Notes: generated by a model not told the origin, from the sequence alone. 64,000 nucleotides of DNA from an uncultured Lachnospiraceae bacterium (GCA_910579425.1 CAJTVL010000001.1:106072-170071); one strand, 5' to 3'; numbered from the stretch's first letter, positions 1 to 9,919 are shown. Numbers and translations are program-made.

Positions 1-1
1 G

Positions 2-814
2 CCCAGTTTTTACAGGAAAATGCCTTTTATTTATATGGCCTGTTTCAGAGGCGTGCCGGTCATCAATCACATCCACGGCGCGGAGTTTGAGACTTTTTAT
101 CTGAAAGCCTCTGACCGGAAAAAGCGAAGGATCAGGAAGGTATATGGAAAATGTACCATGCTGATCGCACTTTCCGAAGAATGGAAAAGGAATCTGGAAT
201 CGGTGGTTTCACCGGAAAAAATAACGGTCATAGAAAATTACTGTAAAATACCTGATCTGTCAGGGACAGAGAAAAAAAAGCAGATTTTGTTTCTGGGAGA
301 GATCGGTAAGAGGAAGGGATGCTATGATATTCCCGAAATTTACGGAAGGGTTCTTGAGAAAGGGGAAAGGCTCCCTCTGATCATGGCAGGAGACGGGGAG
401 CTTGCGGAGGTTAAAAAGCTTTTTGAGGACAGGGATTTGCTGGAAAGTGTTTCTTTTCCCGGATGGGTCCGGGGGGCGGATAAGGATAAGTGCCTGAAGG
501 AAAGCGGGATTTTTCTGTTCCCAAGCTATTATGAGGGAATGCCCATGGCAGTGCTGGAGGCTATGGCTTATGGAATGGCCATCGTGACCACAAGGGTGGG
601 GGGAATCCCCCATCTGCTTGAGGACGGAGGCAGCGGTTATCTCTGTGAACCGGGAGATATAGAAGGACTTTCCAAAAGACTTTTGGAGCTTTCAAAGGAC
701 GGGGACAAAAGAAGGAAGATGGGCGAGAGGGCCAGGCAGAAAGCCATAGAGGAATACAGCATGGAAAGCCACATGAAGAAGCTGATGGATTTATATGGCA
801 GGGTAAAGGGATAA
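2..814 (+). CDS. GT4 glycosyltransferase, 5' end cut by window
   Basis: This is the C-terminal part of a retaining GT-B (GT4) glycosyltransferase that would add a sugar to a growing lipid-linked glycan on the cytoplasmic side. The reading frame is open to base 2, so the ATG at 20 is probably internal and the N-terminal acceptor domain lies partly outside. Counting from that ATG, a VINHIHGAEF segment (14-23) matches the end of the first Rossmann domain, LFLGEIGKRKG (90-100) opens the donor domain, and EGMPMAVLE (172-180) is the E-x7-E donor motif, followed by a GGIP segment. The next gene begins 18 bases downstream. Donor and acceptor cannot be read from sequence. Confidence 0.9.
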   Translation, partial: PSFYRKMPFIYMACFRGVPVINHIHGAEFETFYLKASDRKKRRIRKVYGKCTMLIALSEEWKRNLESVVSPEKITVIENYCKIPDLSGTEKKKQILFLGEIGKRKGCYDIPEIYGRVLEKGERLPLIMAGDGELAEVKKLFEDRDLLESVSFPGWVRGADKDKCLKESGIFLFPSYYEGMPMAVLEAMAYGMAIVTTRVGGIPHLLEDGGSGYLCEPGDIEGLSKRLLELSKDGDKRRKMGERARQKAIEEYSMESHMKKLMDLYGRVKG

Positions 815-832
815 AGCGGCAGGAGAGCGGAT

Positions 833-1351
833 ATGGGATTGATAGTGCGAACGGCAAAGGGGACTCTATTCGGATGTCTCTGGAAATTGAAATATGGCCG
901 TAAAATAAGGGTCGGGTTTCCCCAGGGACTGGAAAAGACAAGGGTGGAGAAAGACAGGGAAGCGGAAATCCGGCTGGGGGAACGAATACAGAACAGGGGT
1001 GGTCTTTATATCGGATGCAAAGGACAGGGAAAGCTTGAAATTGGCGCTCACTGCTTTTTTAATATCAATACCTCCATTACCTGTATGAAGCGGATCACAA
1101 TAGGAGAATACTGTAAATTCGGGAATAATCTGGTGATCGTAGATCACGATCATGATGTCAACAATTCCGGGGAGGAGTTTCCGGGGAAGGCGATTGAGAT
1201 CGGCAGCCATGTATGGGTGGGAGCCAACTGCGTGATCTTAAAGGGCGTTAAGATAGGGGATAGAGCGGTGATCGCCGCGGGCAGCGTGGTGCGCAGGGAT
1301 GTTCCTGCGGGCAGCGTATATTATGAGAAACGGGAGTGGGTTATCAGATGA
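833..1351 (+). CDS. Hexapeptide-repeat acyltransferase (O-acetyltransferase)
   Basis: A left-handed beta-helix acyltransferase of 172 residues, probably acetylating a sugar hydroxyl from acetyl-CoA. Hexapeptide repeats ([LIV]-G-x-x-x) run from about residue 57 to 150. The DHDHD segment (104-108) is the histidine-containing active-site motif of the maltose/galactoside/NodL-like acetyltransferase group, and the [13 protein letters not shown] run is the typical last coils. The stop codon overlaps the start of the next gene as ATGA at 1348, so the two are translationally coupled. The acetylated sugar is not predictable; the position next to GTs argues for glycan decoration. Confidence 0.9.
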   Translation: MGLIVRTAKGTLFGCLWKLKYGRKIRVGFPQGLEKTRVEKDREAEIRLGERIQNRGGLYIGCKGQGKLEIGAHCFFNINTSITCMKRITIGEYCKFGNNLVIVDHDHDVNNSGEEFPGKAIEIGSHVWVGANCVILKGVKIGDRAVIAAGSVVRRDVPAGSVYYEKREWVIR

Positions 1352-2256
1352 TTATTATCAGGATGACCGGCGGCCTTGGAAACCAGATGTTCCAGTACGC
1401 CTTGTATTTAAAGCTTTGCTCCATGGGCAGAGAAGTAAAATTTGACGATATTACGGAATACGAGCTTGATAATGCCAGGCCGGTGATGCTCTGGGCTTTT
1501 GGTCTTACGTATCCCAGGGCGGATCAGGAGGAAATTAATAAAATAACAGATGGTTTTTTAAATCTGTCTCACAGGATAAGGCGAAAATTGTTTGGAAGAA
1601 AGTCTTTGGAGTATCAGGAAAAGGACTGCAATTACGATCCGCAGGTGCTTCAAAGGGATCCAGCCTATCTCACCGGTTATTTCCAGAGCGAAAAATACTT
1701 TATGGATGTGAAGGAGCAGGTGCGAAAGGCCTTTACTTTTTCGGAGGGAATTTGGAAAGGGCAGGAGGAAGAGATAAAACGGAAAATGCAGGATTACCTG
1801 GGGCAGATACAGGATTGTGAATCCGTATCGGTGCATGTGCGCAGGGGGGATTATCTGGATAAAAAGGAAATATACGGCGGTATCTGTACGGAAGAATATT
1901 ACAGGGGCGCCATTGAATATATGCAAGGGCAGAGCAGGGAAAGCAGGTTTTATCTGTTCAGCAACGATCCCGAATGGGTAAAAGGATGGGTCAAAGAAAA
2001 TTACGGAGAGGATCACCGGTTTGTGATAATAGAAGGCACGCAGGAGGAGACAGGCTATCTGGATCTTCTTCTCATGAGCCGGTGCAAAAACCACATTATA
2101 GCCAATTCCAGCTTTAGCTGGTGGGGGGCATGGCTGGACGAAAATCCCGAAAAGAAAGTCATTGCTCCGGCGAAATGGGCAAACAATCAGGAATTTAGGG
2201 ATATATACTGGAATGGGATGATTAAAATTACGGCAGAGGGTGAACTGGCAGAATGA
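1348..2256 (+). CDS. GT11 alpha-1,2-fucosyltransferase
   Basis: A GT11 family enzyme of 302 residues, expected to transfer L-fucose from GDP-fucose in alpha-1,2 linkage. It has all three family motifs: [10 protein letters not shown] (8-17), HVRRGDY (163-169, the GDP-fucose binding H-x-R-R-G-D) and [10 protein letters not shown] (253-262). An in-frame GTG exists at 1336, but the ATG at 1348 overlaps the preceding stop (ATGA) and directly gives the family's hydrophobic first strand, so I use 1348. It also overlaps the next gene by four bases. A paralogue with intact motifs lies at 16960. GDP-fucose synthesis genes are not in the window. Confidence 0.93.
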   Translation: MIIIRMTGGLGNQMFQYALYLKLCSMGREVKFDDITEYELDNARPVMLWAFGLTYPRADQEEINKITDGFLNLSHRIRRKLFGRKSLEYQEKDCNYDPQVLQRDPAYLTGYFQSEKYFMDVKEQVRKAFTFSEGIWKGQEEEIKRKMQDYLGQIQDCESVSVHVRRGDYLDKKEIYGGICTEEYYRGAIEYMQGQSRESRFYLFSNDPEWVKGWVKENYGEDHRFVIIEGTQEETGYLDLLLMSRCKNHIIANSSFSWWGAWLDENPEKKVIAPAKWANNQEFRDIYWNGMIKITAEGELAE

Positions 2257-3269
2257 AGAATCAATCAGAGGAAAAGCTGATTTCCGTGATCGTGGCAGCT
2301 TATAATATCGGAGAGTATCTTCCCCGCTGTCTGGACAGCCTCCTTGCCCAGAGTTATGGGAAGCTTGAAATTATCGTGGTGGACGACGGCTCCGGGGATG
2401 ACACAGGGGCGGTCTGCGACCGGTACGCCGGGGAGCATGAGAGGATAAAGGTCATCCATCAGCAGAGAAACGAGGGGCCTTCCGGGGCAAGGAATAAAGG
2501 GCTTGCCATAGCAAAGGGGGACTATATCGGCTATGTGGACGGCGACGACTGGGTGGAGCCGGAGATGTATGCGGCAATGTTAAGGGCCTGTGAGGAGCAG
2601 GAATGCGATATTGCGGTCTGTTCCTATCGGGAGATCGGAGCCGAAAATGCAAAGGAAAGGTTTTCGGGAGAACAATATGTGCTTACGCGGGAAGAAGCCC
2701 TGGAAATCTATATTTGCGATAACCGGCAGTTTCATATCTATCACTCGGTTTGGAGCAAGCTGTTTAAAAGGAGCGTTATCGAAAAACTGGAATTTCCGGC
2801 AGGCAGGAAATCGGAGGATATAATTTATACAACCAAAGCCCTGCTGAATATTTCCTCCTGCGTTTTTCTGGATACTCCCTATTATAATTACAGGGTCAAC
2901 CGCAAAGGAAGCATTATGAATGAGCAGGTAAGGGAGCGCAGGTTTCGCGACGAGATTCCTTTTTGGAGGGAGCAGATTGAATGTCTGGGGAAGGCGGGAT
3001 TTTCGGAGCTTTCGGAAAAGGCAGCCTACTATTTTTACCGCCGGCTTTTGTTTTATTATGTGGATTTCAGGGACAGAAAAATGAAGGCGGCGGGGGCGGA
3101 GACGGTGAAGCTGCTCCGGGAGGAAAAAGATGAGATCAGGCAGATTTATCGGAAAGAGTTCGCGGCATCAGGGGATAAAGTCAGAATGGAGCTTGCCTTA
3201 CTCTGGCCGCAGGGGTATTATGGGATTGTAAAAATTTACGATAAGCTTATTGTACCGCTTCGTCAGTAG
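2253..3269 (+). CDS. GT2 glycosyltransferase (GT-A)
   Basis: An inverting GT2 enzyme of 338 residues with the GT-A fold in its first ~220 residues. It starts with ISVIVAAYN (10-18), carries the nucleotide-binding VDDGSGDDT (43-51) and the metal-binding DGDDW (96-100), and has the acceptor-side SED segment near 190. The remaining ~110 residues are a charged helical tail common in capsule GT2 proteins. No membrane segments are evident. The ATG overlaps the fucosyltransferase stop (ATGA), which fixes the start. Sugar specificity is unknown. Confidence 0.93.
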   Translation: MKNQSEEKLISVIVAAYNIGEYLPRCLDSLLAQSYGKLEIIVVDDGSGDDTGAVCDRYAGEHERIKVIHQQRNEGPSGARNKGLAIAKGDYIGYVDGDDWVEPEMYAAMLRACEEQECDIAVCSYREIGAENAKERFSGEQYVLTREEALEIYICDNRQFHIYHSVWSKLFKRSVIEKLEFPAGRKSEDIIYTTKALLNISSCVFLDTPYYNYRVNRKGSIMNEQVRERRFRDEIPFWREQIECLGKAGFSELSEKAAYYFYRRLLFYYVDFRDRKMKAAGAETVKLLREEKDEIRQIYRKEFAASGDKVRMELALLWPQGYYGIVKIYDKLIVPLRQ

Positions 3270-3299
3270 TTCCCTTTTGAGGCGATAAAAAGGAGTTTC

Positions 3300-5066
3300 A
3301 TGGAGAAAACAAACTTATTTGGAAAAATTAATTATATTTTTGATAAAAAACAAAAGCTTCAGCTTGGATTATTGGGAGTCATGATTTTTATCGGCGGCCT
3401 TTTGGAGACATTAGGGGTCGGCGGTATGATCCCGGTGGTAAATGCGCTACTGATGCCAGATAAGCTTCAGGAGTTTATCGACGAATATGAAATTCTCCAA
3501 AGGCTTTGCGGATTTCTTCATATTGAAAATATCGGACAGATCACTATGGCGTTGCTTGTGGGGCTGATGGCAATTTACGTGATCAAGAATCTTTATATCC
3601 TGCTGCTCACTTATAAACAGAATTCTTTTATCACCCAGAACAGGAATAAGATGATCAGCCGGGTGATGGCCGAATTTTTGAATCGTCCTTATGAAAAATA
3701 TTTGGGAGCGGATATTCCTACGGTGTTCCGCATCACGGACAGCGATATTCCCCAGACCTTTTCACTGATTCTGGCCATGCTTCACCTTGCCAGCGAGGTG
3801 GTGGTATCCTTTTTGATCTTTTTGGTTTTGCTCTGGCAGGATGTGGTTATGACCCTGTTTATCATTGCTATATTCGCGGTCATGACCCTGTTTATCATCA
3901 AAGTATTGAAACCGAAGCTGAATAAGATAGGGGCCAAAAACCAGGCAATTCAGTCCAGGATCGCCAAGTGGAGGATCCAGGCGACCTATGGGCTTAAGGA
4001 TGTTAAGGTATTGAACCGGGAGGAATTTTTCGTAAGGAATTACTTTGAGACGGGCAAGGTAGGAGCGGATGTGGCGAGGAATTATGCGGTGCTCAATAAC
4101 CTGCCGAGACTGATGATCGAAACGGTATTTATTGTCAGTATCCTGTCATTTATCGCTGTGTATATCAATGGAGGCGGGGATGTGGCCTCCATTATGACCA
4201 CGATTGCCGCATTCGGCGTGGCAGCCATCCGGGTACTTCCCAGCGTCAACCGGATTAACACCTATATTACGGAGATCGCCTACACGGAGCCCAGCCTTAA
4301 TTTTGTGTATGAAAACCTCCAGGAGGGGATGAAGACCGACGCCATGCTGGCGGAGAGAAGGGCCAATTCTCAGGTGGAGAAGTTAAAGCTGGAAAATCAG
4401 ATTGAGCTCAGTCACATCAGCTTTCACTATCCTGACTCCGATAAATATATTTTTAAGGATGCCCATATGGTGGTGCCTAAAGGAAAGTCGGTGGGGATCA
4501 TCGGCGCTTCCGGCGCCGGCAAATCTACGATTGTGGATGTGCTTCTGGGGCTTTTGCATGCCCAGGAAGGAGAAATTACCTGCGACGGAGTGAATATTTT
4601 TAAGAATTATGAATCCTGGCTTGCCCAGGTGGGCTACATCCCGCAGTCCATCTACCTGATCGACGAGTCCATCAGGGATAATATCGCTTTCGGCATCGAC
4701 AGGGACAAGATCAGTGACGAAAGGATATGGGAGGTGCTTGAGGAAGCCCAATTGAAGGAGTTTGTGGAGGAGCTGCCGGAGGGGCTGGATACCACCATCG
4801 GCGACCGGGGAGTGCGGCTCTCCGGGGGACAGAGACAGAGGATCGGCATTGCCAGGGCGCTCTATAATGACCCTGAGATTCTGGTGTTTGACGAGGCCAC
4901 CTCCGCCCTGGACAATGACACGGAGGCGGCGGTGATGGAGGCCGTGAACAGTTTCCACGGGAAAAAGACCATGATCATTATCGCACACAGATTAAATACC
5001 ATAGAAAAGTGTGATATTATATATAAGGTAGAAAATATGGAACTGATAAGGACAAGCTTGCATTGA
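3300..5066 (+). CDS. PglK/MsbA-like ABC exporter (half-transporter)
   Basis: An ABC half-transporter of 588 residues, expected to work as a homodimer that flips lipid-linked glycans (the PglK/WlaB type) or exports lipids. Residues 1-335 hold about six membrane helices. The ATPase follows with Walker A GASGAGKST (402-410), Q-loop near 447, signature LSGGQ (507-511), Walker B ILVFDE (526-531) and the H-loop histidine near 563. An AAAAGGAG-type ribosome binding site precedes the ATG. A paralogue with the same KINYIFD opening lies at 34146, so the window has two such exporters. Family is clear; the cargo is inferred from context. Confidence 0.9.
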   Translation: MEKTNLFGKINYIFDKKQKLQLGLLGVMIFIGGLLETLGVGGMIPVVNALLMPDKLQEFIDEYEILQRLCGFLHIENIGQITMALLVGLMAIYVIKNLYILLLTYKQNSFITQNRNKMISRVMAEFLNRPYEKYLGADIPTVFRITDSDIPQTFSLILAMLHLASEVVVSFLIFLVLLWQDVVMTLFIIAIFAVMTLFIIKVLKPKLNKIGAKNQAIQSRIAKWRIQATYGLKDVKVLNREEFFVRNYFETGKVGADVARNYAVLNNLPRLMIETVFIVSILSFIAVYINGGGDVASIMTTIAAFGVAAIRVLPSVNRINTYITEIAYTEPSLNFVYENLQEGMKTDAMLAERRANSQVEKLKLENQIELSHISFHYPDSDKYIFKDAHMVVPKGKSVGIIGASGAGKSTIVDVLLGLLHAQEGEITCDGVNIFKNYESWLAQVGYIPQSIYLIDESIRDNIAFGIDRDKISDERIWEVLEEAQLKEFVEELPEGLDTTIGDRGVRLSGGQRQRIGIARALYNDPEILVFDEATSALDNDTEAAVMEAVNSFHGKKTMIIIAHRLNTIEKCDIIYKVENMELIRTSLH

Positions 5067-5115
5067 AGGAAGAAAAACGTAAGGGCGGCCCAAAGCGGGC
5101 AGATGAAGGAAAACT

Positions 5116-6162
5116 ATGATAGGAACGGAATTTTTAGACGGTCAGGGGTTGGGAAACCAACTGTTTTGCTATGTGACAGCCAGAGCCATAGCGGAGGAAA
5201 ACGGTTATGAGTTTGGCACGGCAGGTCAGGAATGCTTTGCGGTGAATATTCACAGTAACCGCGGTATGTATTTTATGGATGTTGATCTTGGATACGCCAT
5301 TTTCCAGGAAGAAAAGAAGAACTTTAAAGTTTATGAGGATGCAGAAACCCGGCTATATATTGGAAATTCAAGGCATGACATGGAGCATGGATGTTATATT
5401 GCGGGAGCGGATGAAAAGATTCATCAGGTGGAAGACAATACTCTGATTTATGGAAATATGCAGGATGAGTCCTATTTCATAAAGTACCTTGATCGGATAA
5501 AAGAATGGCTTAAGGTGAAGCCGGAATATGACTCTAAGGAGTACAGCAGAGAGAATCTCTGCATTATCAATATGCGCGGTGGGGAGTACACCGGGAGCCC
5601 GGAGCTTTTGATTGATAAAAAGTATTGGATCCATGGCATAGAAGAGATGAAAAGAATCCGGCCCGATATGGAGTTTATGATAGTGACGGATGATGTAGAG
5701 ACAGCGGGAAAGATACTTCCAGGGATTGAGGCACACCATTTTGATATCGGCAAGGATTATGTAACTCTGAAAAACGCCCATTATTTATTGCTTTCCAATT
5801 CTTCTTTTGCCTGTCTGCCGGCGCATACCAGCGATACGCTGAAATTTGCTATCGCCCCGAAGTACTGGGCAAGGCATAATGTATCGGACGGTTATTGGGC
5901 ATCGGAACAGAATATATACAGTTTGTTCCATTATATGGACAGAAAGGGGAGGCTTTTTACCGCTGAGGATTGCAGAAAGGAGCTGGAATCCTACAAAAAG
6001 CGTTCTGCAAAATATGCCCGAAGAAATCAAAAGCCCGGAAAAATAAGATATTTTTTTCAGAATATCAGAAGAAGACTTTTGTATGGATGGTTTTATTTCA
6101 AGAAGATCTGGCGGGCGGTTCTGAGAAGACTAAGGAAAAGAAATGGGGCAGTTTATGAATAA
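5116..6162 (+). CDS. Divergent GT11-like fucosyltransferase
   Basis: A 348-residue protein that keeps the GT11 opening, GQGLGNQLFCY (9-19), and a late SNSSFACLP (227-235) equivalent to the NSSFSWWGA motif. The key H-x-R-R-G-D motif, however, reads INMRGGEY (151-158), and the tryptophans of the last motif are lost. The ~60-residue C-terminal tail is very basic, suggesting membrane or polyanion contact. It probably transfers a deoxysugar from a GDP donor, but the altered donor-site motif makes donor or activity uncertain. It overlaps the next gene by 20 bases. Confidence 0.75.
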   Translation: MIGTEFLDGQGLGNQLFCYVTARAIAEENGYEFGTAGQECFAVNIHSNRGMYFMDVDLGYAIFQEEKKNFKVYEDAETRLYIGNSRHDMEHGCYIAGADEKIHQVEDNTLIYGNMQDESYFIKYLDRIKEWLKVKPEYDSKEYSRENLCIINMRGGEYTGSPELLIDKKYWIHGIEEMKRIRPDMEFMIVTDDVETAGKILPGIEAHHFDIGKDYVTLKNAHYLLLSNSSFACLPAHTSDTLKFAIAPKYWARHNVSDGYWASEQNIYSLFHYMDRKGRLFTAEDCRKELESYKKRSAKYARRNQKPGKIRYFFQNIRRRLLYGWFYFKKIWRAVLRRLRKRNGAVYE

Positions 6163-6913
6163 ATTACAGCTTCCGAACGTGACGCTGGCGGCCGTGAGCA
6201 GTGTAAAAATATACGAAACCATCAAAGCGCTGGAATACAGTATGCAGGGGATTGAGTTTGGAGAAGTGGTGCTGATCACCCACCGAAAGCCCCTGATGTT
6301 TCCCAAAGCGATTACCTATAAGCATACCTCAAAACTGACGGATATTGACTGCTTTAATTACAAGATTGCCTACGAGCTTGGAGACTATATTCAGACGGAT
6401 TATGTACTTCTGATTCACTATGACGGGTTTGTGGTTCACCCTGAAAAGTGGCGGGATGAATTTCTTGAGTACGATTATATTGGTTCCCCCTGGCCAATTC
6501 CGGAGCCGGGAAAACACCATTGCTATCACGATATTTACGGGAATCTGTGCCGGGTTGGAAACAGCGTTTCCCTGCGCAGCAAAAGGCTTCTGGACTTCCC
6601 AAGGCAGGCAGGGCTTGTGTGGGAGAAGGACGAGGACGGCTTTTATAATGAAGATATTTTCCTCTGCTGCAGGAATAAGCACCGGCTGGAGGAGGCGGGC
6701 ATGAGGATTGCACCGGTGGAGGTGGCGAAATATTTCGGGCACGAGCATCCGGTACCGGAGGTTTTGGAGGTGGAGGCCCCTTTTGTCTTTCATAAATGGT
6801 GGGGAAGGAACGAGCAATATCCGAAGTTTGAAAATCCCTGGACAAGAAGATGGCAGAAAATGAAAGATGTGGTGAGACCATTTCTCTTTTGGAGGCAGTG
6901 GAATAAGCGATGA
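6143..6913 (+). CDS. DUF5672 family putative glycosyltransferase
   Basis: A 256-residue protein that resembles the DUF5672 family, common in capsule loci and probably GT-A-like. The best signature is the VLLIHYDGFV segment (88-97) followed by YDYIGSPWP (110-118), then a GNSVSLRSK segment with an ED-containing stretch, as in GT-A enzymes that hold a metal at a D-x-D-like site. AAGGAAAAG just upstream supports the ATG at 6143; a second ATG at 6155 is possible. It overlaps both neighbours, which indicates translational coupling. No biochemical function is established by sequence. Confidence 0.75.
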   Translation: MGQFMNKLQLPNVTLAAVSSVKIYETIKALEYSMQGIEFGEVVLITHRKPLMFPKAITYKHTSKLTDIDCFNYKIAYELGDYIQTDYVLLIHYDGFVVHPEKWRDEFLEYDYIGSPWPIPEPGKHHCYHDIYGNLCRVGNSVSLRSKRLLDFPRQAGLVWEKDEDGFYNEDIFLCCRNKHRLEEAGMRIAPVEVAKYFGHEHPVPEVLEVEAPFVFHKWWGRNEQYPKFENPWTRRWQKMKDVVRPFLFWRQWNKR

Positions 6914-7848
6914 TCTATGATTGTATTCCCTTTTTTAATGAACTGGATATTTTAAATCTGCGGCTCCATATCTTGGATCCCATTGTGGATCAATTTATTA
7001 TAGAGGAGGCCACAGTGACTTTTTCCGGGCAGCCCAAGGAATTGTGCTTTGAGAAAAACAAAGACATGTTCCAGGAGTTTTTGCCGAAGATCGAATACAT
7101 TGTGGTGGACAATTCCCCGGTGGACACCACCACCCATCTGCGGGACAAATTTCAGAAAAACGCCCTGGTGAAGGGGCTTGCAAAGGCCGGGGACGAGGAT
7201 ATGATCCTTTTAAGCGATGTGGATGAGATCCCCAATCCGGATGTGATCAGAAAAATAGCGGCGGATTTTGACCCGGATAAGGTCTATCATCTGGCTCAGA
7301 GGATGTTTTACTGCTTTATTAATATGGAAGAAATGTCGGGGAACCTGCTTTCCATTACAGGTGAATTCCCGGAAGTGAAGAGAAGGCTGTGGCTGGGGAC
7401 CAAGGTGTTCAGTAAGAGGAGCATTCCGGAGGGCGGGATAATTGAGCTCAGAGAGGCCGGCGTTACGGCGGCGAATGCTGTCAGGGTGGCGGATGGAGGA
7501 TGGCATTTTGGCTATATGGGGAGCAGGAAGGAAGTGGATGTCTCCAAGCGGATCGGGACAAAAGTAGTCGCCGCAGCCCACCAGGAATATAATGACGAGG
7601 ACACTCTTAAGGAGGCCGCAGACAGGCTGATCCTGGGACAGGACATTTTCGGGCGGGACGCCAGGTTTGAGAGGGTGGAGGTGGATGAGACTTACCCGGA
7701 ATATCTGCGGGCTCACATAGAAGAATACCGGCATTTGATTATGCCTCCAATCAGTGCCGGGCGGCGGAGGATGACGGCGCTTTCCATGAAAAGCCGGCAT
7801 TTTGCCAGAAAGGCGCGCAGGAAAATAAAGCGAATGCTGAAGGGATGA
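6910..7848 (+). CDS. GT17 family glycosyltransferase
   Basis: A 312-residue GT17-like protein; the eukaryotic family member is the bisecting beta-1,4-N-acetylglucosaminyltransferase, and bacterial homologues sit in glycan loci. It begins with MIYDCIPFFNELDIL, typical of the family, has SDVDEIPNPD (102-111) as the metal/nucleotide site and a GWHFGYMG stretch around residue 197. The basic tail is helical. The start overlaps the previous stop (ATGA at 6910). An N-acetylhexosaminyl transfer is plausible, but bacterial members are little studied. Confidence 0.85.
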   Translation: MIYDCIPFFNELDILNLRLHILDPIVDQFIIEEATVTFSGQPKELCFEKNKDMFQEFLPKIEYIVVDNSPVDTTTHLRDKFQKNALVKGLAKAGDEDMILLSDVDEIPNPDVIRKIAADFDPDKVYHLAQRMFYCFINMEEMSGNLLSITGEFPEVKRRLWLGTKVFSKRSIPEGGIIELREAGVTAANAVRVADGGWHFGYMGSRKEVDVSKRIGTKVVAAAHQEYNDEDTLKEAADRLILGQDIFGRDARFERVEVDETYPEYLRAHIEEYRHLIMPPISAGRRRMTALSMKSRHFARKARRKIKRMLKG

Positions 7849-7859
7849 AAGGATAGAAG

Positions 7860-8891
7860 GTGGAAGCTTATAAAGTCAGTGTCATTGTGCCGGTTTATAA
7901 TGCGGAAAAGTATATCAGGCGATGTGTGGGAACTTTAACGGGACAGACCTATAAAAATCTGGAGATCCTGCTGGTGGATGACGGTTCCCGGGACGACAGC
8001 GGCGGAATCTGCGATGATTTGGCGAAAGAGGATGAGCGGATCCGTGTGATTCACAAAGAAAACGGCGGGCTGGTTTCGGCGTGGAACAAGGGCTTTGACT
8101 ACAGTACAGGGGAATATGTGAGCTTTGTGGACAGTGACGATTGGGTGGACTTCAATATGATTGAGGAGATGTCCGCCGCTCTGACCGGAAATCCGAAGGA
8201 AATTATCGCCGGCGATTATGTCATTGAAAAGGAAGACGGCAGCAGGCGGTATGTATGGCAGGCTCTGCCGCCAGGGGAATATGACCGGGCGGCAATTGAA
8301 AGGGAAGTGATCCCAAACCTGCTGGGGAGGGAGAACAGGTATGTAACCATGTCCCGGTGTATGAAGCTGATCGGCCGGGAACTGATTGCAGAAAACAGGA
8401 AGTACAGTAATGCCAGGGCCGTGTTCGGTGAGGATGTGACAGTGATGCTGCCGTCGCTGATCGATTGCGAACGTCTGGTGGTTATGGATCATAAGGCGTA
8501 TTATCACTATTTTTATGTAGAAATGTCCATGGTACACAAATATGATGAAAAGCTGTACGAAAAAATAAAACTTTTAAGGGAGATTGTCGCCCGGATTGTC
8601 GGTGAGAAATTCTCCGGCGAGGAGCTTAGGCAGAGGCAGAGACAGGCAGATCAGGAGCATATATTTATGCTGCTTCTGGTGCTGAAAAATGAGGCGAGGG
8701 GGAAGGCGGCGGCTTACAGGGAAAATATTTTGTCCATTGGCCGGGAGGAAGAGGTAAAGAGGCTGTGCCGGGACACAAAGGTGGAAGTCAGAGAAAAGGC
8801 CAATAAGCTGCTTTACCTGACCTTGAGGTATCCCAATGAAGTCACGGTCAGATTGCTGCGGCTTGCCATGCTTCTATATTACAGGAAGTAA
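7860..8891 (+). CDS. GT2 glycosyltransferase
   Basis: A GT2 enzyme of 343 residues starting at a GTG. It has VSVIVPVYN (6-14), VDDGSRDDS (39-47) and the DSDDW metal site (91-95), then a FGEDV segment near 190 that corresponds to the catalytic-base ED region. The C-terminal ~120 residues are a charged helical region. It sits 11 bases after the GT17 gene with GAAAGGA as the likely ribosome binding site. Donor and acceptor are unknown. Confidence 0.92.
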   Translation: MEAYKVSVIVPVYNAEKYIRRCVGTLTGQTYKNLEILLVDDGSRDDSGGICDDLAKEDERIRVIHKENGGLVSAWNKGFDYSTGEYVSFVDSDDWVDFNMIEEMSAALTGNPKEIIAGDYVIEKEDGSRRYVWQALPPGEYDRAAIEREVIPNLLGRENRYVTMSRCMKLIGRELIAENRKYSNARAVFGEDVTVMLPSLIDCERLVVMDHKAYYHYFYVEMSMVHKYDEKLYEKIKLLREIVARIVGEKFSGEELRQRQRQADQEHIFMLLLVLKNEARGKAAAYRENILSIGREEEVKRLCRDTKVEVREKANKLLYLTLRYPNEVTVRLLRLAMLLYYRK

Positions 8892-8914
8892 GGCGACAGG
8901 GGAGGAGGTGTCCG

Positions 8915-9919
8915 ATGAGCCGGGAGGAAAATGAAAAACCGCTGATCAGTGTAATCGTTCCGGTTTATAACGGACAGGATTATCTGGAAGACTGTATTGA
9001 CAGTATCGAGAAGCAGACCTATGAAAATACAGAGATTATTATCATCAACGACGGATCTACGGATGACACGGCCTCTGTCTGTGTCAGGCTCCGGGAGGCC
9101 TACGACAATCTTCACGTGATTACCATGGAGGACGGGGGTGTTTCCGCTGCCAGAAATGCAGGTATAGATGCCGCAAATGGAGTTTTTGTGACCTTTGTGG
9201 ATGCGGACGACAGGCTTCGTCCCAAAACATTACGGGTGTTATATGACTGCATTATGAGAACGGGGAGCGATGTGGCAGGCTGTGGATTTTTTTCTTGGAG
9301 AAAGGAAGAGGAATGGGAAGCATTTCTTCGGGAGAAATGCCGGATTGGACGGCCGGTAGAATACACGCCGTCCCAGTTCCTGAGAGAGCAGCTTTTGCGA
9401 GGGAACAGCAGATGCTGGAGTAAGCTTTACAGGCGGTCCGCAATAGGGGAGCTGCGTTTCCCGCAGGAGCTCAGCATTGGGGAGGATATGTTGTTTCTGG
9501 TAAGGATTCTTCCGTTTCTGAGAAAGATTGCGGAGACGGATTATCCCGGGTATGGTTATTTTCAGAATCCGGAAGGAGCCATGAACAGGGAGTTTTCCTC
9601 CAAATATATGGATCAGATTACTTGCTGGGAGCTGGCCCGGGAGGAAGCGCTTAAGCTGGATCCCACGGTGGGAATCAGAGCGGCTTCTCTGGTGATTACA
9701 GGAATCATGCTGACGGCGGGGAAGCTGGCTATGCTGCCTTTTTTTGAGAGAAGGAAGCAAAAGGAATATATTAAGCTTTGCCATGAAAAGCTGAAAGAGG
9801 AAATGCAGGTGCCCGGAGCTTATAAGGAGCTGCCGAAAGGGTATCAGCTCAAGGCTCAGATGTTTCTCGCCATGCCGGGAATTTATCTGGCATTGTATCA
9901 TTTGCGGAAGTATAGATAA
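8915..9919 (+). CDS. GT2 glycosyltransferase
   Basis: A GT2 enzyme of 334 residues. ISVIVPVYN (11-19), INDGSTDDT (44-52) and VDADDR (95-100) give the GT-A core, and a GEDMLF segment near 190 gives the expected catalytic acid/base. The ATG follows a strong GGGGAGGAGG ribosome binding site. The C-terminal half shows two moderately hydrophobic helices and a basic end, which could be an interfacial anchor. It is not a close copy of the preceding GT2, so the pair probably adds different sugars. Confidence 0.92.
   Translation: MSREENEKPLISVIVPVYNGQDYLEDCIDSIEKQTYENTEIIIINDGSTDDTASVCVRLREAYDNLHVITMEDGGVSAARNAGIDAANGVFVTFVDADDRLRPKTLRVLYDCIMRTGSDVAGCGFFSWRKEEEWEAFLREKCRIGRPVEYTPSQFLREQLLRGNSRCWSKLYRRSAIGELRFPQELSIGEDMLFLVRILPFLRKIAETDYPGYGYFQNPEGAMNREFSSKYMDQITCWELAREEALKLDPTVGIRAASLVITGIMLTAGKLAMLPFFERRKQKEYIKLCHEKLKEEMQVPGAYKELPKGYQLKAQMFLAMPGIYLALYHLRKYR

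Noticed and set aside
270..281. A8 run in the first GT4 gene, and similar A8/T8 runs near 15163, 37373, 40952 and 45572
   Set aside because: Eight A or T in a row is not rare in AT-leaning genes, all genes involved are in frame, and there is no related second example of a broken frame.
1558..2094. Long open frames on the minus strand opposite the glycosyltransferase genes
   Set aside because: They lie fully antisense to genes with clear family motifs, show no recognisable domains and have poor start signals.
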